Notes under the pieces: generated by a model | What the model saw: only the letters and a program-made list of their open reading frames with translations | Told to the model about the DNA's origin: nothing | Databases searched by the model: none | Shown here: positions 28,558 through 36,963 of the stretch, piece by piece | Numbering within the stretch: the stretch's first letter is position 1 | Layout of the letters: each line of letters begins with the position of its first letter | Source of the DNA: Streptomyces zhihengii | GTDB lineage: Bacteria; Actinomycetota; Actinomycetes; Streptomycetales; Streptomycetaceae | Length of the DNA: 64,000 nt | Assembly (NCBI RefSeq): GCF_016919245.1 | Contig: NZ_JAFEJA010000001.1 | Location: 496,001 to 560,000, forward strand | Direction of reading: 5' to 3' | Translations under genes and position numbers: made by a program

Positions 28558-29889
28558 GTGGCGGCCGTACGCGCGCTGCTCGATCCGCGCTCGCTGCGGT
28601 GGAAGTCCGCCCTGCTGCTGACGATCGCCTGCTCCACCGTCGCACTGGCCGTCGGGCTGCTGGTCCACGACAGCACCCTGGACCGATCGATGAACGACGG
28701 TGCGGCCAGGGCCATGACCGAGCTCTCCCGCTCGGTGGACCGGTACGAGCGGACCGGGGTGCGGGCCGACGGCGACATCACGCAGGCCGGGGCCATGCCC
28801 GACGAACTGCTGCGCGAGCTCGCGGACGGGCGCGGGACGGCCGGTGGGGCTGTCGCCACCTGGTACGAGGACAACCCCTCCCACCCCTCCATGTGGGCGG
28901 CACAGCTGCACGACGACCGGCCCTACGCCGTGCGCGTCGACATGACTCCCGATCTGCACTTCCGGCAGGCCCTGGACCGGCACATGTGGAAGTACTCCCT
29001 GGTGGCGCTGGCCGTCGTCGTCCCCCTGTCGGTGCTCGCCGCGGAACTGCCCCACCGCAGACTCCAGCGGATCGCGCGGACCGCACGCCGCATCACCGCA
29101 GGCGACCTGACCGCACGGACGTCGGCGGACGGCGGAGGCCGGGGCGGGGACGGAAACGGGGGCGGCAGCCGGGGCGGAGGCGGGGACGAGATTCGCGACA
29201 TCTCCGCCGCTGTGGACGCCATGGCCGACAGCCTGCACGAGCGCCTGCGCACCGAGCAGCGGTTCACCGCCGACGTCGCCCACGAGCTGCGCACCCCGCT
29301 GATGGGACTGGTCACCGCCAGCGGGCTGCTCGCCGAGGGCGAGGCCACCGATCTGGTCAGGAACCGGGTGCGGGCGCTGTGGGCCCTGGTGGAGGACCTG
29401 CTGGAGATCTCCAGGCTCGACGCGGGCGCGGAGAGCGCGGAACTGCGGCCGGTGCCGCTGGCCGAGGTGGTCGCCGACTCGCTGGCACGGACCGGCTTGG
29501 AAACGACGTTCACCGCGGCTGCCGGGTCGTCGGCCGAGACGGATCCGCGCCGGCTCGACCGGATCGTCGCCAACCTGGTCGTCAACGCGCACCGGCACGG
29601 CGGTACGCCCGTGGAAGTGTCCGTCACGGCAGGCACCGTCACCGTGCGGGACCACGGTCCGGGTTTCCCGGCCGAGCTGCTGGCGCGGGGACCGCAGCGC
29701 TTCCGCACCGGGGCCGCCGAACGCGGTCGCGGGCACGGGCTCGGGCTGACCATCGCCCTGGGCCAGGCACGGGTCATCGGCGCCCGGCTGGACTTCGCCG
29801 ACGCTCCCGGTGGCGGGGCGGTGGCGACACTGCGGCTTCCGGTCGCCGATACGCAGCCGATACAGGGCCGACGGCCGGCCGAGCGGTGA
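28558..29889 (+). CDS. Sensor histidine kinase
   Basis: A 443-aa membrane kinase, GTG start one base after the regulator stop. Membrane helices at about 18-40 and 142-162 flank an extracellular sensor of about 100 residues. The HAMP segment (LPHRRLQRIARTARRITAGDLTART) is interrupted by a glycine-rich insert at about 190-211. H-box FTADVAHELRTPLMG (His about 242), N-box NLVVNAHRHG, G1 DHGPGFP and G2 GRGHGLGLTIA are all present, so it should be active. Partner of the upstream regulator. Confidence 0.94.
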   Translation: MAAVRALLDPRSLRWKSALLLTIACSTVALAVGLLVHDSTLDRSMNDGAARAMTELSRSVDRYERTGVRADGDITQAGAMPDELLRELADGRGTAGGAVATWYEDNPSHPSMWAAQLHDDRPYAVRVDMTPDLHFRQALDRHMWKYSLVALAVVVPLSVLAAELPHRRLQRIARTARRITAGDLTARTSADGGGRGGDGNGGGSRGGGGDEIRDISAAVDAMADSLHERLRTEQRFTADVAHELRTPLMGLVTASGLLAEGEATDLVRNRVRALWALVEDLLEISRLDAGAESAELRPVPLAEVVADSLARTGLETTFTAAAGSSAETDPRRLDRIVANLVVNAHRHGGTPVEVSVTAGTVTVRDHGPGFPAELLARGPQRFRTGAAERGRGHGLGLTIALGQARVIGARLDFADAPGGGAVATLRLPVADTQPIQGRRPAER

Positions 29890-29983
29890 CGGACACCATT
29901 CCACGGCTTCACGGAGATCCGCGCCCCGCACAGTGGGCGGCGTGCGCGAACGCCGCGCACCTGCCTCCGGAGGTGCCCCTCTC

Positions 29984-31009
29984 ATGTCCCTGGTCCCCGC
30001 TCCCCACCGAACCGGCGCCGGCCCGGCCGAGCCGTCCGGCCCCGGTGGGCCGCCGGAGAAGCGGTCCCGTTCCCGGACGCGTCCGGCCGCCGTCCGCTCC
30101 GCGGGCGTTCTCGCCCTGGCCGCCCTGGTGTCCCTCGCCGCCTTCGTGGACACCGGCAGGAGCGATCCGGCAGGCGGCCCGCGAGCCGCGGCACCCCCGG
30201 TCTCCTGGCCTGCGGAGGGCCAGGCGGGCATCGTGGTCGAGGGTTTGGGGCCCCGGGGCGAGCTCGGCACGGCGGGCGCGCGGGAACCGGTGCCGATCGC
30301 CAGCGTGACCAAGGTGATGACGGCGTACGTGATCCTGCGCGACCACCCGCTCGCCGCCGACGGCGCCGGGCCCCGGATCACCGTCGACGAGCAGGCCGGC
30401 AACGAGTCCTGGTCCGGTGTGGAGTCGACCGTCCCGGTGCGCGCGGGACACCGGCTCGGCCAGCGCCGGCTGCTGGAGTACCTGCTGGTCGCCTCCGGGA
30501 ACAACATCGCCCGGCTGCTGGCCCGTTGGGACGCGGGCTCGGAGGAGGCGTTCGTCGCGAAGATGAACCGGGCCGCCGAGGACCTGGGGATGCGCCACAC
30601 CGCGTACACCGACGCCAGCGGTCTCGCGCCCACGAACGTCAGCACCGCCCGGGACCAGCTCGTACTGGCCCGGCAGGTGATGCGGGACGCGGCATTCCGG
30701 TCCATCGTCGCCCAGAAGGAGACCACGGCCGCGGAGGTCTCCGGACCGATCGGCAACACCAACGCCCTGCTCGGCGAGGACGGGGTGATCGGCGTCAAGA
30801 CGGGCTCCAGCACCCCGGCGGGCGGCAATCTGATGTGGGCGGCCGTGGCGCCCGACCGCGACGGCCGCAACCGGATGATCATCGGCGTCGTCCTCCACCA
30901 GCGCGCCGGGACCGACCCCCGGCAAGGCATGGATTCCGCCTTCGCCGCCGGCCGCACGCTGGTCCGGGACGCGCGGCAGTGGCTGTCGACGACGTCCGGA
31001 CCGCGGTGA
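29984..31009 (+). CDS. D-alanyl-D-alanine carboxypeptidase (peptidase S11)
   Basis: A 341-aa exported penicillin-binding protein. ATG 29984 follows CCGGAGG. An N-terminal membrane helix or signal (about 40-62) after a charged, Pro-rich start. Active-site motifs: S107-V-T-K110, SGNN near 171 and K272-T-G. It removes the terminal D-Ala of peptidoglycan pentapeptides, which lowers cross-linking and vancomycin target. It lies 94 bp after the two-component genes and overlaps the VanJ-like gene. Confidence 0.93.
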   Translation: MSLVPAPHRTGAGPAEPSGPGGPPEKRSRSRTRPAAVRSAGVLALAALVSLAAFVDTGRSDPAGGPRAAAPPVSWPAEGQAGIVVEGLGPRGELGTAGAREPVPIASVTKVMTAYVILRDHPLAADGAGPRITVDEQAGNESWSGVESTVPVRAGHRLGQRRLLEYLLVASGNNIARLLARWDAGSEEAFVAKMNRAAEDLGMRHTAYTDASGLAPTNVSTARDQLVLARQVMRDAAFRSIVAQKETTAAEVSGPIGNTNALLGEDGVIGVKTGSSTPAGGNLMWAAVAPDRDGRNRMIIGVVLHQRAGTDPRQGMDSAFAAGRTLVRDARQWLSTTSGPR

Positions 31010-32004
31010 GGCGCGCCGTGACCATCCATGGGCAACGGCCCGACACCTCGCCCGCCCTTGTCCGGACACCGTGCCGGCGCCCGGTCCGCGGTGCCTGGCG
31101 GCGGGGAAGGGCCGTTGCCGTCGTGGCGTCGGCGACCGCGCTGGTGCTGCTCGGGCACCGGGGCGTTCCCAACAGGTTCGGCCGGCTGGGCAGTCTCGTG
31201 GAGACCTTCCTCCCCTGGACGGGTGCCCTTGTCGTGGTCCTGCTGCTGTGCGCGGCACTCCGGCGCTCCGCCGCCGCCGCGGCGGCGGCCGTCCTGTCCG
31301 CCGTCGTGTGGGCCACGACGTTCGGTGGCACGCTCGTCGACAAACGGGCGGACGGCGGGAACATCACGGTCGTCACCCACAACGTCCGCGAGGACAACCC
31401 CGATCCGGCAGGCACCGCGCGGGCCGTGGCCGCCGCCGACGCCGACGTCGTCGCTCTGCAGGAGCTGAACGGAACGGCCACGGCGGCCTATCGCAAGGCA
31501 ATGGACGGCCACTACGCCCACCGGTCCGTACAGGGCACGGTCGGTCTGTGGAGCCGCTATCCGATCACCGACAGCGCCCCGCTCGACATCGCGCCCTGGC
31601 CCCGTGCCCTGCGCGCGACGGTGCGGACACCGCACGGCCCGGTCGCCGTCTACGCGGTCCACCTGCCGTCGGTGCGGCTGTCGCCCGCCGGCTTCGGCAC
31701 GCGGGCGCGCGACTCCGCCGCCCTGCGCCTCGCCGCCGCCCTGCACGACGAGCCGCTCCCCCGGGTCGTCGTGGTGGGCGACCTCAACGGCACCGTCGGG
31801 GACCGGGGGCTGTCCCCGGTCACCTCCCGACTGCGCTCCGCCCAGGCCGAGTCCGGCGCCGGATTCGGCTTCAGCTGGCCTGCCGCGCACCCGGTGGCCC
31901 GCATCGACGAGATCCTGCTCCGGGGCATCACCCCACGCGCCGCCTGGAACCTGCCGGCCACCGGCAGCGACCACCTGCCGGTGATGGCGGCACTGCGACT
32001 GTGA
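31006..32004 (+). CDS. VanJ-like membrane endonuclease/exonuclease/phosphatase family protein
   Basis: A 332-aa protein. GTG 31006 overlaps the carboxypeptidase stop (GTGA); GTG 31018 is the alternative. Two or three membrane helices occupy about residues 34-105, then an EEP catalytic domain faces outward: ITVVTHNVREDNPDPAGTARAV, ADVVALQEL (metal Glu), VYAVHLPS, VVVGDLNGT and the final GSDHLPVMAAL. The arrangement matches VanJ of S. coelicolor, which confers teicoplanin resistance and probably acts on undecaprenyl-linked phosphates. Confidence 0.87.
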   Translation: MRRAVTIHGQRPDTSPALVRTPCRRPVRGAWRRGRAVAVVASATALVLLGHRGVPNRFGRLGSLVETFLPWTGALVVVLLLCAALRRSAAAAAAAVLSAVVWATTFGGTLVDKRADGGNITVVTHNVREDNPDPAGTARAVAAADADVVALQELNGTATAAYRKAMDGHYAHRSVQGTVGLWSRYPITDSAPLDIAPWPRALRATVRTPHGPVAVYAVHLPSVRLSPAGFGTRARDSAALRLAAALHDEPLPRVVVVGDLNGTVGDRGLSPVTSRLRSAQAESGAGFGFSWPAAHPVARIDEILLRGITPRAAWNLPATGSDHLPVMAALRL

Positions 32005-32081
32005 CGCCGGAGGTGATCTCCGAGGGGCGCGACGCCGTCCGGCCGAGGTCTGCTGTCGGTACCGGCCGCTAGGTTGCTCGT

Positions 32082-32921
32082 ATGCGTCCCGAGATGATCG
32101 AAAAGCTGGATCGAGTCCGCGAGAAGGCGCTCGCGCGCGGCGTGCCGTCCGCGGACGTCGAGAGGTGGCTGGCCGCCGCCCGCCCGTGCGTGACCCTGGC
32201 CCCGGACATCGACGGTCCGGTCGTCGGGCGCCTGGGCGGCCCCGTGCTGCTGCCCGCCGACGCCCCCCAGGTCCCGGACCGGCTGCGCCTGATCGCGTCC
32301 CTGGACCTCGCGGCGATACCGGAGCGCGCGACGAGTCTCCCGCTGCCGCCTGACGGCCGGCTCCTGCTGTTCGCCCACATCGACCACGACGAGGCAGAGG
32401 CATCGGGCAGGGCCGTGTACGTCCCGGCCGGTACACCCGTCGAGGAACGCCACGGCGGCGACGGCGGCACGTGGGGCCACCCGCTGAACGACATGGACTC
32501 CCTCCTCCAGGGGGATCTGCGGCTGGGTCACGATGTGTCCCTGCCGGACAACTCGGTGCTCTTCGACCCGGACGAACACCCCCGTGCCGCGGATCTGCGC
32601 GCGGCGTGGTCGCAGGTGCGGGAGGAGGACTGGGGGCGCCTGGCAGGCACTCACCTGCAGCTCGACGGCTACTCCACGGACTCCTACGGCGAGGCCGACC
32701 CGATCACCGGGGCCGCGGCGCGGGCGGCGCTGGCCGCGGGGAAGGCGGTGCCCGGGACGGCCGGCCCGTGGGAACAGCCCGGCCCCGAGGACTGGGCGCT
32801 GCTCGCCCAGTGGAGCGGCCACATCGACGGCTACGTGTACTGGCCGATCGCCAGGAAGGACGTGGCGGCACGGCAGTTCGACCGGGCCGGCGTGCTGGGG
32901 TTCTTCGAGGGCCCGCTGTGA
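32082..32921 (+). CDS. DUF1963 (YwqG-like) protein
   Basis: A 279-aa cytosolic protein. It shows the DUF1963 pattern: GGPVLLPADAPQVP near residue 50, LIASLDLAAIPE, GRLLLFAHID, then LLGYSTDSYGEADP-type segment and a closing GYVYWPIARKDVAARQFDRA. The family has no known function. It is a single gene between two operons. Confidence 0.85.
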   Translation: MRPEMIEKLDRVREKALARGVPSADVERWLAAARPCVTLAPDIDGPVVGRLGGPVLLPADAPQVPDRLRLIASLDLAAIPERATSLPLPPDGRLLLFAHIDHDEAEASGRAVYVPAGTPVEERHGGDGGTWGHPLNDMDSLLQGDLRLGHDVSLPDNSVLFDPDEHPRAADLRAAWSQVREEDWGRLAGTHLQLDGYSTDSYGEADPITGAAARAALAAGKAVPGTAGPWEQPGPEDWALLAQWSGHIDGYVYWPIARKDVAARQFDRAGVLGFFEGPL

Positions 32922-33360
32922 GGCTCCGGCTGCCGAGGCCCTGACGTCACACCGTCCCGGACCGGTCGACGCCCGAAGGCGGCGGCCGTCCGCTCGCATG
33001 CCGTCCCACACGCACCTCCCCGGTCGCTCCTGCTGGGTCCACACCAGAAGTCGGCCGGTGCCACGGGCGGGTTCCCGGGAGGTGCAGTGGCGTGCGTCAC
33101 AGCAGCACGCGCGCGAGGGGAGCAGTGCCACCGGTCGCGCGACTGGCGCAGAGGCGCCGTTCTCCGCGACCCGTCGCCGTGTGCGGCGGACGCTCTGCGT
33201 CAGCCGGGGCTGCCGGGCGTGTCCGGGTACGGGACGGCCTGGGCCGTTCAGGTACGCCGCGCACGCGCAGGGCGGACTGACACACCGTCACCGTCACTTC
33301 CGCCCCACCCGTTCGCTCACGGCGTGTCACCGGTGACAACGAGACATTCTCGGGGGCGCT
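32922..33360. other. Gene-free interval upstream of the cobalamin riboswitch
   Basis: No coding sequence is supported. The notable feature is a 14-bp perfect palindrome TGTCACCGGTGACA at 33325-33338, about 50 bp upstream of the likely promoter, a possible operator for a second regulator. Confidence 0.5.
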
Positions 33361-33390
33361 CTGTCGCGACACGAACAGGCCACCTACGCT
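33361..33390 (+). promoter_or_regulatory. Candidate promoter of the riboswitch operon
   Basis: A -10-like TACGCT at 33385-33390 with a weak -35-like CTGTCG at 33361-33366, spacing 18. Transcription would start near 33397, within the first stem of the riboswitch. Confidence 0.35.
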
Positions 33391-33394
33391 GATC

Positions 33395-33606
33395 CGCGCA
33401 GTCGGTTCGCACCGCCGGCCAGGCGGTGCGTCGCAAGAGGGAACCCGGTGGAAATCCGGGACTGTCCCGCAGCGGTGAGTGGGATCGAAAGCCGTCATCA
33501 GCACTGGGGGTCGTGCGGGACCCCGGGAAGCGACGGCCGGTAGGCGCAGGAACCGGGCAGTCGCCCGTCCTGCACGCCCACGAGTCCGAAGACCTGCCAC
33601 TGCGCG
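33395..33606 (+). promoter_or_regulatory. Cobalamin (B12) riboswitch
   Basis: The aptamer is recognisable along its length: AAGAGGGAACCCGGTGGAAA at 33435, then ATCCGGGACTGTCCCGCAG, CGGTGAGTGGGATCGAAAGC, CAGCACTGGG, CCGGGAAGCGACGGCCGGTA, and the B12 box GAGTCCGAAGACCTGCCA at 33582-33599. The outer stem pairs 33395-33401 (CGCGCAG) with 33600-33606 (CTGCGCG). Cobalamin riboswitches normally shut down expression when adenosylcobalamin or a related form is present. It lies 130 bp before the small ORF and operon, on the same strand. Confidence 0.95.
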
Positions 33607-33624
33607 CGTGCCACCGGCACGCGC
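33604..33624 (+). terminator. Hairpin of the riboswitch expression platform
   Basis: Perfect 9-bp stem GCGCGTGCC / GGCACGCGC with loop ACC. Its 5' arm shares three bases with the 3' strand of the aptamer outer stem, so it could be part of the switching mechanism or an intrinsic terminator without U-tract. No clear anti-terminator was identified. Confidence 0.5.
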
Positions 33625-33735
33625 TGTTCGCTGCGGCCTCGTGGGTTGGGCCGGTGGTGCGCTGGAACCGTGCGCTCACGCGTGCGCTCTCGCCGCCCCG
33701 AACCCCCGGGTCCGGCCGACGAGAGAGGACACGGC

Positions 33736-33801
33736 GTGACCACCGCACACCTCGACGACCGGCCCGTGCCGGTCCGGACGGCACACCTCACCCCATGCTG
33801 A
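33736..33801 (+). CDS. 21-codon small ORF coupled to the GHMP kinase gene
   Basis: GTG 33736 has an excellent site, GAGAGAGG ending 7 bases upstream. It encodes 21 residues beginning VTTAHLDDRP and ending AHLTPC, with a single cysteine as last residue. Its TGA (33799-33801) overlaps the ATG of the kinase (ATGCTGA). The kinase ATG has no Shine-Dalgarno sequence of its own, so ribosomes probably reach it by finishing this ORF. The peptide may be only a coupling leader; a product role is possible but unsupported. The riboswitch may control access to this site. Confidence 0.6.
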   Translation: MTTAHLDDRPVPVRTAHLTPC

Positions 33802-34688
33802 CGCCCGATGCCGCTCCGCTGGGCCGCGGCTTCACCGGTGTCTGCCACGGCACCCTCGGAGAGCTCTACCAGGGCCCGCTGCGAGCCGGGCCGGACCCGG
33901 ACATCGCCGTGGTGTCCTTCCCCTTCGACCGGCATTCCTGGGTCCACTTCACCCCGGAGGGGGGTCCCGGGCCGCTGCCCGGATCCCTCCCGCTCGGCGA
34001 GAAGACACAACGGGCCGTGCGCCTGTTCCTGGAGCGTACGGGGCGCACCCTGCCGCCCGGGCGCCTCAGCGCCCACAGTGATCTCACCGTCGGGGTGGGG
34101 ATGGCCAGTTCCACCGCCGACATCGTCGCGGCGCTGCGCTGTCTGTTCCGGGTCTTCGCGCTGCCGGAGGACCCGGACGCGGTGAGGGATGTGCTGGCCT
34201 CGATCGAACGCGCGGACAGTGTCTTCCTCGAGGAGTTCGCCCTGTACCTGAGCGCACGCCACCGGGTGGTGCGCCGGCTGGGCACCGGAACGGTCTTCCA
34301 CACCGCCTTCGTGACGGAGCCGGGAACGGTCGACACCTCGGCCACCACACCGGTGCTGCTCCGGCACTACCGGCGCCGCGGCGACGAGTACGAACGCTGC
34401 CTGACGGACCTGCTCAAGGGGTTCTCCACCGGTGACGCGCCCGCCGTCGCCCGCGCGGCCACCACCAGCGCCGTGCTCTCCCAGGAAGCCCTGCCCAAGC
34501 GGACCTTCTCGGCGGTGCTGGCGCACCGCGAGGAGTTCGGCGCGGACGGCGTCTTCGTCGCGCACACCGGCTCGCTCGTCGGCTACCTCTTCGCCCGGCG
34601 GCCCGCTCCCTCCCTCAAAGGAGAACTCTCCGCGTTCTACCGCTCCCTCGGACACCCGTGCACGTTCGCCCAAGGAGGCTTCGCGTGA
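33795..34688 (+). CDS. GHMP kinase, L-threonine kinase PduX-like
   Basis: A 297-aa GHMP-fold kinase. Start ATG 33795 overlaps the small ORF. PduX-type features: GTLGELYQGPL near residue 22 (compare GELxQG) and the phosphate-binding loop LTVGVGMASSTADIVAALR at about 96-112 (PduX has GMASSTAD). Homologues phosphorylate the hydroxyl of L-threonine, in cobalamin biosynthesis, to O-phosphothreonine. The side-chain specificity here is not shown by sequence. No CobD decarboxylase follows, so a role in another pathway using O-phospho-Ser/Thr is likely. Stop overlaps the next start. Confidence 0.85.
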   Translation: MLTPDAAPLGRGFTGVCHGTLGELYQGPLRAGPDPDIAVVSFPFDRHSWVHFTPEGGPGPLPGSLPLGEKTQRAVRLFLERTGRTLPPGRLSAHSDLTVGVGMASSTADIVAALRCLFRVFALPEDPDAVRDVLASIERADSVFLEEFALYLSARHRVVRRLGTGTVFHTAFVTEPGTVDTSATTPVLLRHYRRRGDEYERCLTDLLKGFSTGDAPAVARAATTSAVLSQEALPKRTFSAVLAHREEFGADGVFVAHTGSLVGYLFARRPAPSLKGELSAFYRSLGHPCTFAQGGFA

Positions 34689-35707
34689 TCCATCCGCACG
34701 TCGCAGACGCCGTCAAGCGTCCCGACCTGGTCCGCCTGACGGACTCCGTGGTCCTGCTCCGGTTCGAGTCCATGAAGATCTACTCGGCGCTCGCCGCCGT
34801 CCGCCACCTCCTGGAGCGGGGCACCGTCTCGCCGGGGCAGACACTCGTCGACAGTTCGAGCGGCATCTACGCCTACGCCCTGGCGCTCGCCTGCCACCGG
34901 TACGGCATGCGCTGCCACATCGTGGCGTCCACGACCGTGGACGCCACGACCCTGGCCCAGCTGGAGGTCCTGGGCGCCACGGTCGAGCAGGTCCGGCCCT
35001 CTCGGAACCTCAAGCTGGACCAGGAGTTACGGGTGCGGCGGGTGCGGGCCTACCTGGAGGAGCGGCCGGACGCCCACTGGATGCGCCAGTACCACGACGA
35101 CGTGCACTACCTCGGATACCAGGAGGTTGCCGACCGGGTGGCCGCCGCCCTGCCGGACCGGCCCCTGACGGTCGTCGGGGGCGTCGGATCGGGCGCGTCG
35201 ACCGGCGGGCTGGTGGAACACCTGCGACGCGACGACCCGTCCGTGCGCCTGGTGGGCGTGCAGCCGTTCGGCAGTGTCACCTTCGGCAGCCAGGACCACC
35301 ACGATCCCGAGGCGATCATCGCCGGAATCGGCTCGTCGATCGTCTTCGACAACGTGCGCCACCACCTGTACGACTCCCTGCACTGGATGGACTTCACCCA
35401 CGCCATGGCGGGGACGGTGGCCCTCCTGCGCGACCACGCGGTCTTCGCCGGGCTCTCCACCGGGGCCGCCTACCTCGCGGCCGTCCACGAGACCCGGCGG
35501 CTCCCCGACCAGACGCACCTGGTCGTCGGCGCCGACACGGGGCACCGCTACGTCGAACGCGTCTACCGGCGCCACGCCGAAGCCCTCGACACAACGCTCC
35601 TCAAGCCCGTCGAGGTCGGCTCCCCCGAGGACATGGCCATGCCCTGGTCGACCATGGCGTGGAACCGCACCCCCTGCCCCGCGCACTGGAAGGAATCCGC
35701 AGCGTGA
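34685..35707 (+). CDS. PLP-dependent enzyme of the cysteine synthase family
   Basis: A 340-aa fold-type II PLP enzyme, GTG start overlapping the kinase stop. The Schiff-base Lys is most likely K31 in LLRFESMKIYSALAAV (position of NxxxSxKxR in cysteine synthases), the substrate-carboxylate loop is VDSSSGIYAYALA near 61-70, and a phosphate-binding Gly/Ser loop is VVGGVGSGASTGGLVEHL. Family members replace the beta substituent of O-acetyl- or O-phospho-serine (CysM, SbnA, threonine synthase). Next to a hydroxyl-amino-acid kinase the substrate is probably an O-phosphoamino acid and the product a diamino or thio amino acid. Confidence 0.87.
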   Translation: MIHPHVADAVKRPDLVRLTDSVVLLRFESMKIYSALAAVRHLLERGTVSPGQTLVDSSSGIYAYALALACHRYGMRCHIVASTTVDATTLAQLEVLGATVEQVRPSRNLKLDQELRVRRVRAYLEERPDAHWMRQYHDDVHYLGYQEVADRVAAALPDRPLTVVGGVGSGASTGGLVEHLRRDDPSVRLVGVQPFGSVTFGSQDHHDPEAIIAGIGSSIVFDNVRHHLYDSLHWMDFTHAMAGTVALLRDHAVFAGLSTGAAYLAAVHETRRLPDQTHLVVGADTGHRYVERVYRRHAEALDTTLLKPVEVGSPEDMAMPWSTMAWNRTPCPAHWKESAA

Positions 35708-36963
35708 CCCTGGTCTGCCTGGAATCGCTCTCCTTCGGCCTGGGCCATCTGGTCCGTGCCGCCGACGCCCTGGGCGAGCGGCTGCGGCTGCTGACCCGCG
35801 ACCCGTCCTACTACCGCTACGAGCTCGACCGGCTGCCCGCGGACGCCGTCGACGTGACGGAGGTGGACACCTTCGACACGGAGGCCGTCGCGGCGCTGCT
35901 CGCGGCGACACCGGATCTGCGGGGACTGATCGGCTCGACGGACACCTGGATGCTGGTGGGCGCGGAGCTGACGGCCCGGTTCGGGCTTCCGGGGCTGGAC
36001 CCCGCCGTGCTGCGGCTGTGCCGCGACAAAGCCGCGGTGCGCGACCTGCTGCACACCGCGGGGCTGGCTCGCTCGCGGGCGGTCCGGGCGCCGGACGCCG
36101 CTCCGGCGGAGTTCGCCGCGCTGGTCGCCAAGGAGACCGGATTCCCCGCCGTGGTCAAGGACACCGCCGGCACGGGCAGCCAGAACGTCTGGCTCGTCCG
36201 GGACGAGGGCGCTCTGGACGCCGCCCTGCGGGAGGCCGCCGAAGGGCAGCTCAAGGGCGAGCTGTTCGCCGAGCCCTACCTCGCCGGTCCCGTCTACAGT
36301 GCCGAGACCCTGACCTGGGACGGTTCCACCCGCCTGCTGGGCGTCTCCAGCCGTCTGATGTCCCCCGAGCCCCGCTTCCGCGAGGAGATCACCGCCTTCC
36401 CCGTCGCCTTCCCCGAGCGGAGCAGGGCGGAGCTGGAGCGCTGGCTCGACGGCGTCCTCGCCGCCGTGGGGTACACCGACCGGTTCGCCCATGTGGAGTT
36501 CGCGCTCACGTCGGACGGGCCCGAGGTGATCGAGATCAACCCGCGCATCGGCGGTGCGCTGGTCGGCGAGGGCATGTGCCGGGCGCTCGGATACAACGTC
36601 TACGAGGCGATGGCGGAGACGGCGCTCGGCCGCCGGCCGCGCCTGATGGACGCCGACCTGCCGGGCGGGCCGGCGGTCGCCTTCGTGCTCGGCTACCCCG
36701 CACGGCCCGGTGTGTTCACCGGGGTCGAGGGCCTCGACCGGCTGGCGGACCTGCCGGGGTCGCCCGTCTGGTATCCGGTCAAGCAGGCCGGTGACCGGAT
36801 CGAGCATCTGGACGACAGCCGCGGATACGCGGGCATCGTCTACGCGGAGGCGGAGACCGCGGAACTGGCCACCCACCGCGCCGTCGCGGCGGCCAACACC
36901 GTGCGGGTGCTCACCGAGGCGATCCCCGGCGACACACCGGCGGAGCGTCCGGTCCGTGGCTGA
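35704..36963 (+). CDS. ATP-grasp amide/peptide ligase
   Basis: A 419-aa ligase, GTG start overlapping the PLP-gene stop. N-terminal Rossmann-like part (LESLSFGLGHLVRAADAL), then the ATP-grasp lid with the nucleotide Lys in FPAVVKDTAGTGSQNVWLV (about 147-162), FAEPYLAGPVYSAETLTWDG, and the Mg-binding HVEFALTSDGPEVIEINPRIGGALVGE (about 263-290). The family joins a carboxylate to an amine through an acyl-phosphate; L-amino acid ligases and dapdiamide/NIS-like systems are relatives. It would couple the modified amino acid to a second acid or amine. Confidence 0.9.
   Translation: MTLVCLESLSFGLGHLVRAADALGERLRLLTRDPSYYRYELDRLPADAVDVTEVDTFDTEAVAALLAATPDLRGLIGSTDTWMLVGAELTARFGLPGLDPAVLRLCRDKAAVRDLLHTAGLARSRAVRAPDAAPAEFAALVAKETGFPAVVKDTAGTGSQNVWLVRDEGALDAALREAAEGQLKGELFAEPYLAGPVYSAETLTWDGSTRLLGVSSRLMSPEPRFREEITAFPVAFPERSRAELERWLDGVLAAVGYTDRFAHVEFALTSDGPEVIEINPRIGGALVGEGMCRALGYNVYEAMAETALGRRPRLMDADLPGGPAVAFVLGYPARPGVFTGVEGLDRLADLPGSPVWYPVKQAGDRIEHLDDSRGYAGIVYAEAETAELATHRAVAAANTVRVLTEAIPGDTPAERPVRG

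Noticed and set aside
28147..32436. 1429-aa minus-strand open frame
   Set aside because: It runs antisense to five well-identified plus-strand genes and shows no domain.
33795..34688. Assignment as a cobalamin-biosynthesis threonine kinase
   Set aside because: The kinase is PduX-like and under a cobalamin switch, but CobD, CobB/Q or other cobalamin genes are absent and the next genes are a beta-replacement enzyme, ligase, exporter and methyltransferase.
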